A DNA stretch of 64,000 bases from Pogona vitticeps (GCF_051106095.1 NC_135791.1:3550001-3614000); one strand, 5' to 3'; positions 10,602-23,126 are shown, numbered from the stretch's first letter. Notes: generated by a model not told the origin, from the letters alone. Translations and numbers: made by a program.

Positions 10602-11807
10602 AGGCTTCCTGTAGGAGCCGGGAAAGAACTGCAGGATCGAATTGCAGTTCTTCATTGTCAAGACTCAGAGCACCTGCTCGGCTGCACCCGGCCACGAAGG
10701 AGGCCCAGCGTCCCTGAGCTGGATTCCAAGGGAGGACCGATAAGACTTGGTTGGCCCAGGTGGACAAGGCAGACAGCCATGGGTCGCAGGGGTGTTCCAT
10801 TCACAAGCAAGCCTCATGTTTCGCTCTGTTTTTTGAACATTGTGTCCATCACGCCAGCTGCTAAGGCAGGAAACAGTGCTTCGGCCCTTTCCTTCCTTGA
10901 TCACCACTCTGCCGACAGACGCTTCCTTCCTGTATAGGGTCAGGGCAGCGCTTGCCGTAGGACAGAGCAGGAGTTGTGGGGGGTGAGGGATGATGGGGCT
11001 TTTTGGGGATGGGTTTCAGGGCTGAGTGCAAGAACATGGTGCGACTCAGCCACTAGAGCTGTTCTGCCGTCCAGAGAGCAACCTTAGACACACTTGACGG
11101 CTGTTTTTCCCCTCCATGGGGGAGGAGATAATTGTTCCTTTAAAACACAAACAGACTATCCCTTGAAAATGACTGGAGCTGATCTCACTCTGCCAATCAA
11201 CCCAAACATCAACTTCAGAGGAGTCATTTACTCCTGGGTTACTACAGGGCATGAAATGGTTTACTCTCTTCCTCCCCCCCTCCATCTACACTGTTCTTTG
11301 TATTTAAAAAATACATGCCTGATGAATGCAAAGTGTTGTGGAGAGGAGTGCAATATACGCAGTGTTTTTATAGGTTTCGAAGGGCAAAAAGTCATCACGA
11401 CAGTCACCCTAACCACCTGCCCATAAAGAGAATCCAAAAATGTGGGTGTCTGGGTTTGGTCTGTATCAACAAATGGAGGCAGTTCTTTTGTAAAGTTAAT
11501 GGCTCTTAGGCACCGTTCAAAAACAAGTCACCTTCAAAAGTTTGGCTTTACATCAGGAATAGAAGGAGATGGGGGGAATCTATTTCTCTTTCCAACATTG
11601 TGAGGACTGCTGCTAAACTCAATGGGAATAGAAAAGCCTGAGGGGTGTAGTGGGCGGTGGTATCATAGCCCCTGGTCTCAGAAAATTCTTGAAATTCAAC
11701 CCAGTGAGCCCAGGCTCCACTACGTTCCTGAATATTCTTTGCCCACTGATGTTACGGAGCCACATCAAGCCCTGTGTGTTGAGATGTTCTAATTGTATCG
11801 TTTAGCG
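10602..11807. other. Unique non-coding sequence
   Basis: Nothing recognisable was seen, apart from short homopolymers. It lies between a BovB tail and a Sauria SINE. Confidence 0.45.
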
Positions 11808-12020
11808 AGTTGGATAGCTCAGTGAGTTAGAGGTTGGGAGTTCGATTCCCGCACGGGCCCCCTGGGAGAAGAGCCAGCCTGGGTGGCCTTGGGCAAGCTG
11901 CACAGTCTCACGGTGCCCCCTAGAGGAAGAGAATGGTAAAACCACTTCTGAGGACTCTCTAGCGGAAAAGGGTCGCCATAAATCAGAACTGACTGGATTA
12001 TAGAATTACCATCGTTATTA
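11808..12020 (+). mobile_element. Sauria-type tRNA SINE
   Basis: Head GGATAGCTCAGTGAGTTAGA (A-box) and GGGAGTTCGATTCCCGC (B-box) are followed by the body (GGGCAAGCTGCACAGTCTC, GGTGCCCCCTAGAGGAAGAG). The RTE-like tail reads GTCGCCATAAATCAGAACTG. It is nearly full length. Confidence 0.87.
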
Positions 12021-12158
12021 ATGTTATCGTTTATCTCTTAGTTTAAGATCAAACCACACGTTAGGCAGGGAACATGTGAGGAGTCTCTGGGTGGTGTGCG
12101 TCTCCTTCTTAAGCTGGAGTCTACTGAAAGACCAGCATGAGGAAATAATATTTATGAG

Positions 12159-12283
12159 AATAATCTTAGAACGGCAGAGCTAGAAGGGACCCCATGGGTC
12201 ATCCAGTCCATCCCCTGTCAAGGAGGCACAGCGGGGAATTGAACTCCCAACTTCTAGCCTAAACGACTGAGCTATTGAACCTG
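12159..12283 (-). mobile_element. tRNA-headed SINE with a CR1-like tail
   Basis: Read on the minus strand it starts with a tRNA-like head (AATAGCTCAGTCGTTTAGG, GGGAGTTCAATTCCC). It continues through GCCTCCTTGACAGGGGATGG to a tail reading GACTGGATGACCCATGGGG and CCCTTCTAGCTCTGCCG. The head resembles the Sauria SINE head, but body and tail differ. The same body and tail occur at 15796-15886 and, inverted, at 40289-40343. The tail (trailing toward TTCTAAGATT) resembles CR1 3' ends. The family name is not certain. Confidence 0.65.
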
Positions 12284-13462
12284 TATCTTTTATCTTGTGA
12301 AACAGCAGGTGGACGGGGGGGGGCAGCAGTTCCTGAGCAGGAGAGAGAGACAGGGTGACTTAAGCTTCCCAACCTCATCTTCCCTTTTAAGAGTGGCGGC
12401 TTCCCACAGATGCTTTTTATTTTTCTAAAATAAAATCAATCTCTCTCTCTCTGTTTCCCCACCTCCACTGGTCTGGAGAGATTCTTTATGTAATCCTTGT
12501 GTAACATTTATTTTGGTCTGTTCTTATTGGCCCGGCGTTGGTCCTGGCTGGGCGACAGGGCAGCGCTGAATAACTTGCAGGCAGAGGCCAGGGGAGTTTT
12601 AGACCTATTGCAAACAGGCAGCGAGACGCTCTCCAATACATCGTTCCAGTCTGCGGAGACCGCCAGGCAAACAACCCAACAGCAGAAGGTTTAGAAACAA
12701 AACTACGGGTTTGTTGAATTCTCCCTGGGGGTCCTATTTGGAGACATTTGACAGAACACATCCTCAAGTTAGGCAAGTTGAAAAGGTACTGCCAACCCTG
12801 GATTCCTCTTCTAGATGGAGCATTTATTCTCCCTAACATACTGGGTTGCATACTGGTATCACTGGTATTTACCCCCCCACACACATCCGTACAACATTGT
12901 TCGTGTTTTGCTTAGTCTTTTTTCCCCCTGTGCTTCTCCATGCTTTTTGGCCCCTCCTGAGTGCGTGGTTTATTTTCAGCCTTCCTTTGTTCTTGGTTGG
13001 GGGGGGCAGGGGACCAGAAGGTCTACAGCCATGGCACTTCCCATTCAAGTTGGTGTTTGCCATCAGAGTCTCCCCGTTGGATGCTTTCAACAAGCACTCA
13101 GCCAAATAGAAGCAACCCTCCGGAAGAGAAACGTCAGTGGGGACGTTAATGTTTTACATGTTGTAAAAAAAGGGATTTTGAAACGATTTTTAATAAACAA
13201 ATCTCTTCATGAAAAGCTGTTTTCTTACATGGAAGATAAATAGGTTTTAAAGGGAAGAGTGGGTCCCAGTAAATCAAGGCCTGCATCGTAACCAAGCAAA
13301 AGAAAGGAGCGTAAAAGTTTTGCTAGATCTGGAAAAGCCATATATTTATTATTATTATTATTTTACCATGACAAGGGCATGCTTATTGATAAGTTCCTGT
13401 GGTCGCACTGATGCTATCAATAAAGATCAATTCTCCCGTAGAAGTCTCATAGCTGTTCTGTG
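12284..13462. other. Unique non-coding sequence
   Basis: No exon or transposon was recognised. Open frames of up to about 140 codons exist but are compositionally odd, start inside low-complexity DNA and match nothing I know. Confidence 0.45.
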
Positions 13463-13640
13463 AATTTTTTATTGCTGTTGTCGTTTATGTGCCATCAAGT
13501 CAACTGTCACATGAACGAGGGATCTCCAAAATGACCCGTCCTCAACACCCCTGCTTAATCTCTTGTAAGCTCAAGCCTGTGGCTTCCTTTAAGGGAGTCA
13601 ACCCATCTCATACCTGGCCTTCCTCTCTGATCTTAATTCT
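13463..13640 (-). mobile_element. RTE-clade LINE 3' fragment, inverted
   Basis: The tracts TGCCATCAAGTCAACTGTCA, GAGGGATCTCCAAAATGACC, GCTCAAGCCTGTGGCTTCCT and GTCAACCCATCTCATACCTG are the reverse of the RTE tail at 2450-2741. The copy is old and 5'-truncated. Confidence 0.75.
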
Positions 13641-14394
13641 TTTTGATTTCTTTTAAAGTAACTTTTCTTCAATAATAATAATAATAATAATAAAAGAGAA
13701 TACATGGTTTCAATGTGTTTTTTTTGGAGGGGGGGAAGGAAGCATCTCTTTAAAACGATGCCAACACAAAACGTGTTATGTATGTGCTACATCCAATTTA
13801 TAGAGTTCGCAAGTTTGCAAGGTCCTCCAAGCCGTGGAGGTAAGAGACTGAGCATACTGAGTTCAACCTGCAGTCAAGGAATCATCATCACAAGTTTGTA
13901 AAAAGCAGGGGTGAAAAAAATACACCCCACCGTGCAACAATGTTATGGTTCTGCATCAATAATCTAAATCGAAGCAGGCGTAGTTTAAATGTGTGAGATT
14001 TGGATCATGGATTCGTTTCTTTTTAAGATTAACGGCTTGTGGTGGTTATTCTCTCACTTCTTGCTACATCCTGGTGGAGCTCAGCTTAGTTCTTGGCCAA
14101 ATCTGAGATGCGGACAGGTTGTTTATCCAGTGGCTTGACTGGGTGGGAATGAGGAAGGGGTAGACAAAACATCGAATAGCTTTAGCAAAAAATCCCTTCT
14201 CGTGTGCTCTTGGGAGGGTTATCCCATCATCTGCCATCAGCCACCCTCCGATAGCCCCCACCCACATTTTCCAGACCCTCGGTAGACCAGAGTAAAGTCC
14301 AGGGTGCAAAGCCACATCTTATTTTTTTAAAATCAAAATCAAAGCACGGAAATGTTTGAGGACTACAAATAAAAGTGCAGTCTAGCCAGTTGGA

Positions 14395-14413
14395 GGATTC
14401 TGGGAGTTGTAGT
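14395..14413 (-). promoter_or_regulatory. ZNF143/THAP11-type motif
   Basis: The minus strand reads ACTACAACTCCCAGAATCC. This fits the published ZNF143/THAP11 consensus ACTACAANTCCCAGNATGC at nearly all positions. In vertebrate genomes the same word is also carried by old MITE families, so occupancy is not implied. Confidence 0.4.
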
Positions 14414-14616
14414 ACAAAAATTAACTTTCCTAAACTCTGTGGAAAAGATACATTTTTTTGGAGGGAGGGGGGGAGAGAGAATTCAAGGATGCAAAGAAAA
14501 TAGGTCCTTCACATGCATTGCCAGAAAAGATCTTTTTCAAGTTGGGTGATGGCCAAATCAAAGTTTGGAAGGGTTCGTTTTTTTGGATGACAATTCCCAC
14601 AATCCTGTTGGCCAAA

Positions 14617-14635
14617 GGATTCTGGGAGTTGTAGT
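14617..14635 (-). promoter_or_regulatory. ZNF143/THAP11-type motif, second copy
   Basis: An identical 19-base word to that at 14395-14413, on the same strand and 222 bp away. An inverted partner (CAATTCCCACAATCCTG) lies just upstream, which suggests both sit in remnants of a small palindromic transposon. Confidence 0.4.
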
Positions 14636-15795
14636 CCCCCCAAAAGAAGAAGCTCTGGGCCTTATCCAACCCTCTCCCAAACCATGCCCATTAAATTCAT
14701 CAGCAAATCACTAAAAGCCCTTTCAAACCGGCATTGTCTAAAGAATTCACTTGTTCCCTTCCCAATGGCCGACAAAATCAGGACGTGTTGACCCGAAATG
14801 GGCCCCATCCTTACCAAAACTGTCGCTGATGCAACCCATTAAAGTGTGCAGCCTAGGGTGTCGCCAACTTCCAAAGCACCACAAGAAATATTGCGACAGG
14901 AGAGGCTGAGATGGCCAAGACACTTCTACCTGATCCCCTCTGTGAGCTCTTAGCCCTGCATGGCGGATTTCTTTAAGGACTAATAAGTCCCGGGAACAAT
15001 TCACATGCCTTCAGCTTGGCGCTGAGGCTACGCTTGAGGCCACATTAGTCAGAACGAGTGACCAATTTATGCTGTCCATTGGTTGGCTCAGGCTTGAGGT
15101 CTGAGGAAGCCTCACTTCACAATGTAGGGTGTGTCCTTTTGTTTGAATCATAGGAAGATGCTTTATGATGTTTTTATGCCTGCGTCTCTCTCTCTCTCTC
15201 TCATGTTGGGTTTAATTTGCTCCGTCCAGGGTGAGTAATCCAAAATCAATAAAGCTGTATTATTCTCCTGCTTGGCAGGTTGAGCTTGCTGCCATTCCTT
15301 ACGTATCAAATGTTAATTAGCTGTCCACTTTTCCCCTACCAGACAGACGTGTCCAATCTTGATATTTTTGCTGGAATATTTCTAGGTTGATCCTTATCCC
15401 CTCAAACATACATAATACCCGATTAATCTGAAGAACATTCCCTGCTTTGTTTTCGCTCGGGTTTTTTTTTTCCAGAGCAACAGGCTTTAAGAATTATGGG
15501 TCTTGGAGGGGTGAGGAACCCGCAAGAAATTTCCTCCACAGTTTTTCTTAACCGCCTCGCTTTGCTTGCTGCGGACTCTCGAGTCTTTACGTTTCGCTGG
15601 CAAAACAATGTTTCACTGAAGTTGGGAAGACATTCCAAGTCAGATTTTGTTTTTGAAACCTTTATTAAGTAGGATTCTTTTTAAAAAAAATAAAGAGTCT
15701 AGGTTTGCTGTTACAGAAAAGATCAAAACGGTATTTAAATACTAAACAATACAGAAAGAAAACAAGTCCAGTTGATAAATTATAACAGTAAGACT

Positions 15796-15886
15796 GTTAG
15801 ATAGCTCAGTGGTTTAGGTCAGAGGCTGGGAAATGGTTGCCTCCTTGACAGAGGTTGGACTCAGTCATCCAAAGGGTCTGTAGTTT
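15796..15886 (+). mobile_element. tRNA-headed SINE with CR1-like tail
   Basis: Head TTAGATAGCTCAGTGGTTTA is followed by CCTCCTTGACAGAGGTTGG and ACTCAGTCATCCAAAGGGTC. This is the same body as the inverted copy at 12159-12283. It is short and runs directly into a long (ATC)n array. Confidence 0.65.
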
Positions 15887-15980
<94 letters not shown>

Positions 15981-15981
15981 C
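15887..15981. repeat. (ATC)n microsatellite
   Basis: About 31 uninterrupted ATC units placed at the 3' end of a SINE. This implies expansion of the SINE's tail. The read-through poly-Ser frame is an artefact of the repeat. Confidence 0.95.
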
Positions 15982-18900
15982 CACTTGGATTACATATTCT
16001 TTCAATTCAATCTGATTCCAATGCAACACAAAAAAGTTACCAAAACTGAAAAACTTTTCTTCCAGACCACATCCATCAAGCAGACGTCAATAATATATGA
16101 TTTTATTCATAAGCAAGCACAATGCGCTCTAAATCTTTCTCAACCGTTCTTTGGTTCTAAACACATGTTTTTGAGTCCCGCCTCCCCTCCTTCTTTCCAC
16201 TGTTTAGAAAAAAAGAAAGAAACGAACTCTTGCTGTTATTCTATGTCTGCTCATCAAAATAACCCGAGCCTTCGACCTTCCCCAAAGTCATCTAATAAGT
16301 TTTCCAAAAGTTTCATTGATATTCCATAACCTATAATCTTTCCTGCATCTAATTTTCCAATAATTTGTGGCATGCTTGGAACTTAGAAAAACCTCTCTCT
16401 CTCTCTCTCTGTCTCTCTCTTTTTCCAGGGCAATACCCAGGGATCGATCTAAATATCAGAATGCAAAGACACTTCTGAGGCCTTGTGAAATATGGGATTA
16501 GGTGGTCCCCCGTTTTCCTGGCTCAGGGGCCAGATGCATCTTCTTCCATTTCACCGACAGATGCTAACTGGACCGGCAGCTGTTTCCTCTTCCTGGTCAT
16601 GTTGCCTGGAGTATTTTGGGTGTTATAGCCCAAGAAAGTAAAACTACCAAGCCCTGGGATAAGGGTGGGGTGGGGAGGAAGGGAAACGCATGGGTCGCCC
16701 TACCCCATCTCTCTGTCTCCTCGACGTATTTAATTTGACCTCAAAGGAAGTTTCATCCTGTCTGTCAAATTCCAGCTCGAGAGCTTGGAAATGTCTCTGT
16801 TGTGAGAAAATAATGAATCGGGCTTTATTAATAATCAACATTGCTCTGGAATTCTAGCTTGAAACATGAGGAAACTTGAGATCGTATGAGTAGCCCCACA
16901 CAGCTGGTTTGACCCAGCCTTCCTCCTGGTAGGAATCCGCCAGCGTGTGATTCCCTGGGTTTCTAAATGTGTTGGTTTGAGAGGACCACAGGGGTCCTTG
17001 TAGCTCAGGAGAGGGTCTGTGTTTCTCCTCTGCTGGACTGAATAAATATCAAAACACTGGCATGGAAACAGATCTGACGGAACTGCAGCTCAAATAAATA
17101 AGCACATATTTCTCCCGAATAACTTAGCTTTGGCCGTTCAACGCATGGCAGGAGGAATGGCCGGTGAGAGCAGAATTTATGCTTGTGTGGTTCCCTTGGT
17201 TCGAACTAAACCAGCACTTCAGTCCTTGATTTTTTGGACTCCGAACTCCAGAATCCGCAGAATTCCTCCATCATCATAGCAGAGGGGACATAGGAGTTGT
17301 GATCCAGCATTTCTGGCGAGCCCTGGGTGCAGAGAATCTGGTTTAGAAAATGTTGGGCCAGATGGTCTGATGGTCAAACTGTAAATATGCTCTGCTCTTT
17401 ACATTTTTTTGTAGTGAGGAGCAGTTAGAGATTTTGTACAACCCGGGCTCAACCACCCTTTCAAAGGGAGACGGCGGCCAAGAAATCAGAATAAGACTGA
17501 GACTCAGAAGGGGAGCAAGGGAAGAAGTAGAAAAGATCATTGAATTGTGTCACCAAGATCTTCCACACGATCGTATTTCCAGTCACCCTGTATGGGTGTG
17601 CAAGATGCACAGCAAAGAAAGCTGACGGGTGAAAAACAGATTTGATTGAAAGGTGATGCCGGAGAAGAGCTTTGCGGATGCCCTGGACCACCAGAAAGAC
17701 AAAGTGGATCCTAGATCAGATCAAGCCTGAACTATCTCTGGAGGCCCATGAGCAGCCTAGTTTCTTAACACGGGACATTTATGGGCTCATTTCTCTCTGA
17801 GCAACACCTCATCGGCCATAAATCCGACTGCCATTTAAAAGAGTTTGTAAACCGCCCCGTAGGGCTCGCCTCACACGAGTTGCTGTCAATGCCACCCCTC
17901 TTTTCTGGCGTGGGTCGTTTCGGCTCCGGTGGCCCCTCCACCTCAACTCACAGGTCCTCCTGAGATGTTCGTTTTCTGCCAGAGGTAATCAAGTTCTCCA
18001 ATTTACAGAGACGCATATCTTTCAGAGGGAGCTGCTGTGAAGGGTTTGGGGACGGCGGTGGAGACGACGCACCGGAGCTCTTCAGCGCTCACGGCCCGTG
18101 TGTCCCACGTGAGAAAGGAACAAGCTGTTGCTGACCGTTTCTGCTGAGATAGAAGGGATCAAACGCAGGGTTTTGTGGAGAGCGTGCTTCTTCCTTACGG
18201 CCTCTTGCTTAGGATTCCAAAATGGCCATCAAGGGAATAGTCCTTGGCAAGCATCAGGTGTATCTTGAACTAAGAGAGGTGGAGAAGCATCTGCCTCACC
18301 TTCTCCCCCAATGGTGTCCAGATCCTCCTATGGGTGCTGCTTATCCTCAGGGCATTGCATGTGGTCGCTTACAGTATTTGAGTCATTTCCCCGCGCCAGG
18401 ACCTTGGCCGAAATCAGCCAGGAGGCTGCTGAGATGCCGGCTGGAGACTTGGAGATGTGTTTTGTGTCTCTGAAACATTCCCCAAAATGCATCTCCGCCA
18501 AAAGTTGTCTTTCACACCAGAGAGGACGAAGCTCAGACTAACAATAGCAATGATTGGAGCTGTAATGAAAATAAATATGTGGGTGCCTTGCCGTGGTGCT
18601 CAAGCACTGCCCCTACGCAGATCATGAGTTCCCAGAATGTAAAGCGCAACATCTGGTGCGGTTCACGCACGAGTTAGGCACAGATTCTGGCCTTCAGGTG
18701 GTTTTACCCACTCTTATGGACATCTGGCTGAATAGCCAGCTCGGTCAGATGGGGAGGCCCATTGGAATCGATGGGACCTACAGAGGAGTTGACTCAACAA
18801 ATCCCCACAGATCCAACAGGTCTACCCTACAATGGTGAACAACAGGATTTCAGCCAATGGAACTTACAGAACGGTTGACTCACCAGATCTCACTGGTGCA

Positions 18901-21900
18901 ATGGGCCTCCTCTGATTGCAACTTGTTGCTAGATTTCAGCCGAGTCACATCATTGCAACCAGAACGCTTGACGCTCTCGGCTAGGAGCTCAGAAATTCTG
19001 TCTCGCCATGATAACCGGTTGAAGTTAGGGGTCAGCACGGCTTGCATATGACACATGTGTTCTTTGTTTGCCCTTAAGGCCTTTTTTTTAAAAAAAAAAG
19101 TTTTGTGCACATTTTGTTCAACAACTCACAATACGACGAGTGACGTTAAACACAATTATGTCGTTGTTTCAAAACAGCAGGGAACACGTAGGCACCACAG
19201 AATTGAAACGTCATCCCTTAAAGCCACATTCAGAGAACATTGTAGATGGATTGGCATCAGCGAATTTTGGGGAATATTTACTGTTGGATCAAGCAAGCTT
19301 CCTCGGGGGGGGGGACACTTTGTGGGGATGAACAGCTGAGACAGTCCGCCCTATAGTCATCAGCTGCCAAATATCAAAACAAAGCTTTAAAAAATTATTT
19401 GTTCTTGTTTTTTAATTTAATGACGGCTCCCGGAAGCCACCAAGGCCAAGAATTCTGGAAGTAATTTCCCCACGCTTTCTGTCGGGAGGAGAAAAAAAGA
19501 GGCACAGACAGTGGCGTAATGGCAAATTGCGAAGTGTGGGCACTCATCACGTCAATCCCCATCCTTGTAAGGAAAATGTAAAAATGCAAGCAACTGGAAC
19601 GGTCCAAAGTGAGAGGTCTTGTGCAAGGTGAATGGCTCTTGATTGCCCATTCAAGAGCAAACCTTGCACAAGGATTACAGCTTGCCATACTGTTCCTGAG
19701 GGGAATCTGCTATTGTCATAACCACAACAGAAAGCTTCCTTCCACCACCTAACTCTGTTAAAAGATGTATTTGTTCATCTGAGGCCAAGATGTAGAACAT
19801 GGGTGAGAGAGAGACGCAGCCCTGCTCTGTGTCTTCCCTAAAAATGTCTTATTGCAGCAAGAAGAATCTTTACAGATCCTTTCCTAATTACATAAATTTA
19901 ACGCTCAAAAGGTATGGTTGTCCCTCAGTCGAAAACATAAGAAATGATGGAGGAGGGCCACCTAATATGGCATCTATTTTCCCACTGGGATTAAACATGT
20001 GCCTCTAGAAGGCATGCCTATACATGACCAGAGCTTGAAAATTTACTTTAAAAAAGCACTTAATTACCAATAGCGTAATAAACCCTCCAGAGGAGTTCAT
20101 TACCATCACTACTGCTTCCTTTCCTGTTTGTCAAAAGTGTTGCCTTTTTCTGGAATTTGATCGATTCCCTTTGTTAGCAGAGTATGTAGTACAAAATAAA
20201 TGAGCTACAGCACAGAGAAACTTGGAGAGGGTATAGCTTAAATCCCAGCTTCCAACCCAGCCTCCCTTTTGTATGTAAGAAATCACTCTACAACTAGTTT
20301 CAGGTAGAAAGAAAAAAGGCATCTTTACCCACACTTAATCTTCCATTACAATCAGAAGAGTGAAAAAAAGATATTCCAGCTTTTAAGGATGTGGCATGCT
20401 CAATTGAAGCCACCCAGCAGAGGGCAGGAGCAGAGTTTTCTATGTCTGCAGGAAAAGGAAGAAAAGATAAATAAACATATAGCCAGGAGCTGAAACAAAT
20501 ATCAAAGGGGAGAGGCAAGCCTCAAGCCCAGGAAAAAGGAACTCTCTTAATTTGTTAGTGGGCAAAAGAGAAGAGAAAATCTCTTGGGTCCTAGAGAGAG
20601 TCAGCTTCCCACTTATACCCAGTGTTACAAAGTATGCAAGATTGTTATTGTTCCAGCAAAAAGGAACTACAATGTTTACTTTCAGTTACTTCAGAATCTG
20701 AATACTGTAAGTCGTTGGTCTATGCTACAAAACATACTCTGCACCCAGTTCAGTGTCCCCTCAAGAGCTGCACCACGGAATTGGCCGGCATTCGAATCAT
20801 ACAGTATTCCCGACTGACATCTAGTGTAGCCCCCTTCTCTGTAACTATAAAAAGCAACTAAGAGTTATAATTCTACCGTGAGCTACAGGCCTTTGCAGAC
20901 CTCTTTGTAAAATGGCTCCTTGTGGAAAATGGCTAATCTTTGGCTCACGTTGCTGAAGGTGAGCACATGCCACCAAAATGGAATTCTGGTGGATCGGTCA
21001 CAAGCCTGATTCAGTTCCATGGAGAGTCAACCAGCTGCCTCACCGGGGAACCTCTCAAAAACAGGACACGAGAGCATCAATACCACTAAAGTACAAGACA
21101 TTAAGGTGTGATGAGGCTGGGAAACACAACACTTCTTATGGCAAAGAAATCACATGTTCCCAATGATAAACCACAGAACCGGGCGGGTGGGGACTGAGAG
21201 ACAGGAAGGAGGAGATGGCAGGCAGGCAAAGTGCCCATCCTTTCCTGATTTAATTTTAGTATATTTGCTTCATTGTCTGTTCTGGTTTTTGTGTCCTTAA
21301 GGTTCCCATTTGGCTGGCCTGGGTCGGAAAATGGGATGCTGGCTGGCTGAGACAGGAGATGAGCCGTTTGCCCGAGGTATCAAACTGAGTCCAGAGCAGA
21401 GATGGAGGTCTGAGTGCTGAACCGCACCCTTCTCAAATCAAATTCCTTCATAAAGGGGAAAAATCACTTTTTTAAAGCTCTTGCTCAGAGCAGTCATTCA
21501 TTGCAGCTCATATCTAAGAAGAGTTTCATCCTCTTCCCTGCTGCTTCTAGTTTAACCATGTGGAATGAAATAGAAAGTATGAATTATAGACTGCATATCG
21601 TTAGAAGAAGGAATTCCTTAACACCAGAAAGACATCACGGTGCAGGGGCTTTCCGCACCTTCTGTGCTTTGCAGGTGAGCTCACTTTGTTTTGTGAGTGG
21701 TTGTTAGATGACAAGCAGAGGCTTCATTTGCAAGTAGGATCACCCAGCCAGGAAAGCCTGCTGGAATCATGTCTCTGGAACACTAAAGGATTTCAACTTC
21801 TTATGATGGGCTGGTAACGTATCATTTGGCCTTCAAGGACCAAAGATGGAATGGAATTTAAAACACACTGTTCCCTCTGAAATGGCCAGACAGTCCATTT

Positions 21901-21975
21901 TTGACGGGCAAAACTGTCCATTTGAGATTTCTACTGTTTCACTCTTATGTTCAGTTCGCCTCTTAACTCTGAGAC

Positions 21976-21978
<3 letters not shown>
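15982..21978. other. Long gene-free stretch, unique
   Basis: About 6 kb with no exon, RNA gene or named transposon that I can support. It holds a (CT)n tract at 16393-16420 and a GC-richer part near 17850-18120. All open frames are short and overlap on both strands. Confidence 0.5.
16393..16420. repeat. (CT)n microsatellite
   Basis: A short CT tract with one interruption. Confidence 0.85.

Positions 21979-22029
<51 letters not shown>
21979..22029. repeat. (TA)n microsatellite
   Basis: About 25 uninterrupted TA units. They lie about 30 bp beyond the 3' tail of the inverted L2-type LINE that follows, so an origin from that tail is possible. Confidence 0.95.
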
Positions 22030-22034
<5 letters not shown>

Positions 22035-22059
22035 TTTAAATGCAGCTTTGGGCACACAT

Positions 22060-22625
22060 TTATTTATTTATTTAAAATACATTTACCCCACCTTTCTCCT
22101 TTAAAAAAAACTAAAGGCGGTTTCAACAAAGACAGTGTGTAAAACTAAAAGCAATGAGAATACAAGGATCAAACACATACCACACTAAAAAAAAAACAGT
22201 AAACAAAGCAATATCAACAAGCAAATCAAAGCAGTCACGAACAAAGCATATTCAAAGCAGTCAAGTACAACAATCTAAACAAAACCCCCAACTCAGGAGG
22301 ACAGTCACTGAGGGAAAGTTTGCTTAAAGAGAAAGGTCTTCGCCTACTTGCGGAAGGACAGCAAAAGTGGGGTCAGCCTGGTCTCCAGTGGGAGGGAGTT
22401 CCACAGTCTAGGAGCAGCCACAGAGGAGGCTCTATCTGATGCCTCCACCAAGCACACCTGTGAGGGTGGTGGGATTGAGAGAAAGGCCACCCCTGATGAT
22501 CTTAACACCGGGGCAGGCTCTTTGAGAGAGCTTGGACACAAGCATATACCTGGGAAGCATGAATTTTGAAGGATTACTCTTTCTGGGCTCATACGTCAAC
22601 TTGGAAGTGTAAATGCCGAAGAACT
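22060..22625 (-). mobile_element. L2-type LINE 3' end, inverted
   Basis: On the minus strand the frame near 22340-22460 reads ASSVAAPRLWNSLPLETRL then TPLLLSFRK. This is the conserved closing motif (RLWNSLP) of L2-like LINE proteins. A long 3' UTR follows, ending in a hairpin-like tail and (AAAT)n at 22060. About 350 bp of it match the copies at 1568 and 40655. It is 5'-truncated. Confidence 0.7.
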
Positions 22626-22945
22626 GAATCAATTCCACCTTCATCCCCCAGCTATCAGGGAGCAAAGCTTGGTGAACCCTTTTTTCGGTCTCCTGGGCTG
22701 TGGATGGCACCCTTGCCTAAAAACCCTTAAGAGCAGATTCCTCCCTTAAAATGGTTATTCCACATGTTGTGCCTTCTGTACAAAGACATTCTAGAGGCAG
22801 AAGAAACATAAGAATAAACAGCTTTACCAAAAAGCCAAAGTATATTATTTGTTTAACCTCCGTTTTATTAAAAAGTGAGACTTGAGGGAAAGTATTTTCC
22901 TTCCTTCCTTCCATCACTCCATCTATCCATCCATCCATCATTGGC
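22626..22945. other. Unique sequence leading into a TTCC array
   Basis: No gene or named repeat was recognised. CCAT-type repeats appear just before the array. Confidence 0.5.
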
Positions 22946-23054
22946 TCCTTCCTTCCTTCCTTCCTTCCTTCCTTCCTTCCTTCCTTCCTTCCTTCCTTCC
23001 TTCCTTCCTTCCTTCCTTCCTTCCTTCCTTCCTTCCTTCCTTCCTTCCTTCCTT
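22946..23054. repeat. (TTCC)n microsatellite
   Basis: About 27 uninterrupted TTCC units. The strand is pure pyrimidine for over 100 bp, so triplex (H-DNA) formation is possible. Confidence 0.95.
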
Positions 23055-23126
23055 CTATTCCCTGAAAATTCCTAGAGTGGGGAAAGTTATTATTATTTTT
23101 TTACTGTTGTTCTCCATATCAGCTGA

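Larger units (their letters stand above)
13645..15795. other. Mostly unique sequence with two ACTACAACTCCCAG motifs
   Basis: No gene was seen. An (AAT)n tract lies at 13672-13692. Reverse-strand ACTACAACTCCCAGAATCC occurs at 14395-14413 and 14617-14635, see the separate entries. The part from about 15180 to 15420 is free of visible repeats. Confidence 0.5.

Noticed and set aside
12815-13243. A 142-codon plus-strand open frame
   Set aside because: Odd composition, no family resemblance, several alternative frames open in the same place.
15855-16049. Poly-serine frame
   Set aside because: It is the (ATC)n array read as codons.
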